Part shown: positions 62,292-64,000 of the stretch, in pieces | Layout of the letters: each line of letters starts with the position of its first letter | Position numbering within the stretch: the stretch's first letter is position 1 | NCBI GenBank assembly: GCA_902470765.1 | Contig: CABRHW010000004.1 | Span: forward strand, 1 to 64,000 | Direction: 5' to 3' | DNA: 64,000 bases | Origin: an uncultured Collinsella sp. | GTDB taxonomy: Bacteria; Actinomycetota; Coriobacteriia; Coriobacteriales; Coriobacteriaceae | Notes under the pieces: generated by a model | The model's input: only the letters and a program-made list of their open reading frames with translations | What the model was told of the DNA's origin: nothing | Databases searched by the model: none | Translations under genes and position numbers: made by a program

Positions 62292-63605
62292 ATGAAGCTC
62301 ACTATAGAATCGATGACCTACGGCGCCGACGGGCTGGCGCACGCCGACAACGGCAAGGCCGTCTTTGTGCAGGGTGCCGTGGCAGGCGACACCGTCGAGG
62401 CCGAGGTCGTACAGGACGGCAAGTCATTCATGCGCGCCCGCACCACCGAGATTCTGGAGCCAAGCCCCAATCGCATTCAGCCTCCCTGCCCCTTCGTGGG
62501 CATCTGCGGCGGCTGCTCGTGGGGCAATCTCTCACGCACGGCACAGCTCGCCGCCAAGGAGCAAAACCTGCGCTCCACGCTCGAGCGCATCGGCAAGTTC
62601 GCTCCTGAGCTGGCAGATGAGTTGGTACAGCCCATCTGCCACACCAAGGACGACTGGGGCTACCGCAATAAAATCGAGCTCGAACCGACCGTCGTCAACG
62701 GTCGCGTGCGCCTTGGCATGCACGGTGTCGACCCCAGCAAAATCGTGACCGTCGATATGTGTCCGCTGTTCGATAAGCGCTTCCCGAAGGCACTCAAATC
62801 GGTCGTCGGCGCACTCAACTATCTAAGCGGCAGCCATGACTTGGGGCTCGAACGCGTGGGCATTCGCGCATCGCGCCGCACCAAGGCACTCGAGGTCGCA
62901 CTCTGGACGCCCACAGGCTCTTTTCCGCGCTCGCAGGTCTCCCGCGTGCTGGCGGACGCCGCTCATCCTACGAGCATCGTACGCGTGATGAGCAAGGGCG
63001 AAAAGAAGGCCCGCCGTGTCTCCAAGGTCGAAATGCTCGCCGGAGAGGGCTCATGGACCGAGAATATCGCCGAGGATCAGATGCGCTTGTCTGCCCCGTC
63101 TTTTTTCCAGGTCAACACCAAGGGTGCCGAGATTTTGATCGATCTTGTCATGGAAGCGCTCGACCCGCAGGAAGACGAGCTTGCCGTGGACCTGTACTGC
63201 GGTGCCGGCACCTTTACCCTGCCGCTCGCCCGCCGCTGCGACTTTGTCGCTGCCGTCGAGGCCTACGGCCCCGCCGTGCGCGATCTACGCCGTAACCTGG
63301 AAATCAACAAGCTTGATAACGTCGACGTCATTGGCGGAGACGCGGTGCGCGAGTTCCCCGACCAGGATGCCGACATCTTGGTGGTCGACCCGCCGCGCGC
63401 AGGCCTCGCCCCCGAGGCGATCGGCCTTATCGCCAGCACGAGTGCCCGCGATGTCGCCTACGTGAGCTGCGACCCGGCCACCCTGGCGCGCGATCTCAAA
63501 CGCTTTGTCGAAGAAGGCACCTTCTCCCCCGTAAAGATCACGCCAGTCGACCTGTTCCCACAAACCTTCCACTGCGAGACCGTCGTCCACCTTAGGCGCA
63601 ACTAG
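62292..63605 (+). CDS. rlmD: 23S rRNA (uracil-C5)-methyltransferase, RlmD/RumA family
   Basis: It makes 5-methyluridine in 23S rRNA with SAM. The 437-residue protein has an N-terminal TRAM domain (about 1-55) and an Fe-S site with PPCPFVGICGGCSW (three Cys) plus DMCPLF. The methyltransferase domain holds VDLYCGAGTFTLPLA, VVDPPRAGL and the catalytic Cys in VSCDPATLARDL. Of two close starts, ATG 62292 (CAGGAAT upstream) fits the TRAM domain. Which uridine is methylated cannot be told. Confidence 0.92.
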   Translation: MKLTIESMTYGADGLAHADNGKAVFVQGAVAGDTVEAEVVQDGKSFMRARTTEILEPSPNRIQPPCPFVGICGGCSWGNLSRTAQLAAKEQNLRSTLERIGKFAPELADELVQPICHTKDDWGYRNKIELEPTVVNGRVRLGMHGVDPSKIVTVDMCPLFDKRFPKALKSVVGALNYLSGSHDLGLERVGIRASRRTKALEVALWTPTGSFPRSQVSRVLADAAHPTSIVRVMSKGEKKARRVSKVEMLAGEGSWTENIAEDQMRLSAPSFFQVNTKGAEILIDLVMEALDPQEDELAVDLYCGAGTFTLPLARRCDFVAAVEAYGPAVRDLRRNLEINKLDNVDVIGGDAVREFPDQDADILVVDPPRAGLAPEAIGLIASTSARDVAYVSCDPATLARDLKRFVEEGTFSPVKITPVDLFPQTFHCETVVHLRRN

Positions 63606-63710
63606 CCGCTTAATCATTGCTCAGAAAATCATTGGGAAATCGAGCGTGGCAAGCGGAGGTCTTCGGGGTATAAGACGGCTAATTGTATGCCGCCTATGAA
63701 AGGAACCCTC

Positions 63711-64000
63711 ATGCCCAGCGTTGCCGTTCTCGCCGCCGATGGCTTTGAAACTATTGAATGCTTGACCATGGTCGATGTCATGCGTCGCGGCGGCGTGCGT
63801 GCCACGCTCGTCTCGATCATGCCCACGCGCGAGGTCGTAAGCTCGCTGCAGATCCCCGTGACCTGCGATGCGCTCTTTGATGAGATCAACTTTGACGAGT
63901 ACGACTGCGTCGTGCTGCCCGGCGGCCTGCCCGGTGCCACCAACCTGCGCGCAGATCAGCGCGTCTGCGACGTGGTCTGCGAGTTCGCCGCAACCAAGCA
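63711..64000 (+). CDS. DJ-1/PfpI family protein, cut by window end
   Basis: The first 96 or so residues of a DJ-1/ThiJ/PfpI protein are present. They include the N-terminal SVAVLAADGFETIECLTMVD with the conserved Glu and VVLPGGLPGATNLRAD in the middle. The catalytic-cysteine region lies beyond the window. ATG 63711 has GAAAGGAA 6 nt upstream. Members act as deglycases, chaperones or stress proteins. Confidence 0.9.
   Translation, partial: MPSVAVLAADGFETIECLTMVDVMRRGGVRATLVSIMPTREVVSSLQIPVTCDALFDEINFDEYDCVVLPGGLPGATNLRADQRVCDVVCEFAATK

Overview
The window looks like a chromosomal segment of a high-GC, gut-type Coriobacteriia bacterium; Collinsella or a close relative is my best guess. This is inferred from the mix of genes (an actinobacterial-style division cluster with SepF and DivIVA but no ftsA next to ftsZ, an arginine deiminase cluster, DUF1846, Bax1-I) and from the codon style. 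I could not run a search. No prophage, transposase, CRISPR array or rRNA/tRNA gene was found.

Layout. 1-5.8 kb: a structured repeat, RNase P RNA, ribosomal protein S1, a HAD phosphatase, a cysteine desulfidase-family protein, rpiB and ndk. 6-10.8 kb: argH, a 56-codon small gene and argG, the last preceded by an arginine-rich leader peptide; then a Cof-type HAD. 11-19.4 kb: polA, an M18 aminopeptidase, yaaA, an unknown membrane protein, and thiC (under a TPP riboswitch) with thiD. 19.4-25.7 kb: a three-hairpin array, an SGNH hydrolase, a PARG-like protein, a Bax inhibitor family protein, a small DUF protein, the low-affinity phosphate transporter pit with its DUF47 partner, and a nitroreductase whose codon use changes abruptly.

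25.8-49.5 kb is one long minus-strand block of cell-envelope and division genes. In transcription order it runs mraZ, rsmH, an ftsL-like gene, ftsI, murF, mraY, murD, ftsW, murG, murC, murB, ftsQ, ftsZ, pgeF, pstS, pstC, pstA, pstB, phoU, yggS, sepF, yggT, divIVA. The high-affinity phosphate operon sits inside the usual ftsZ-pgeF-yggS-sepF-yggT-divIVA group, and pstS overlaps pgeF by 4 nt. 49.9-54.8 kb: xerD, pyrG, a winged-helix regulator and a DUF1846 protein. 55-59.2 kb: the arginine deiminase set arcA-arcB-arcD. 59.7-64 kb: polyphosphate kinase, an rRNA m5U methyltransferase and a DJ-1/PfpI protein cut by the window edge.

Themes. Arginine is both made (argG, argH) and burned for ATP (arcABD). 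Phosphate is handled by two import systems (pit-DUF47 and pst) and stored by ppk. The most unusual material is intergenic: several families of long inverted repeats whose arms change while staying complementary, an element with two differing full copies that share a conserved core, and probable leader-peptide control of argG.
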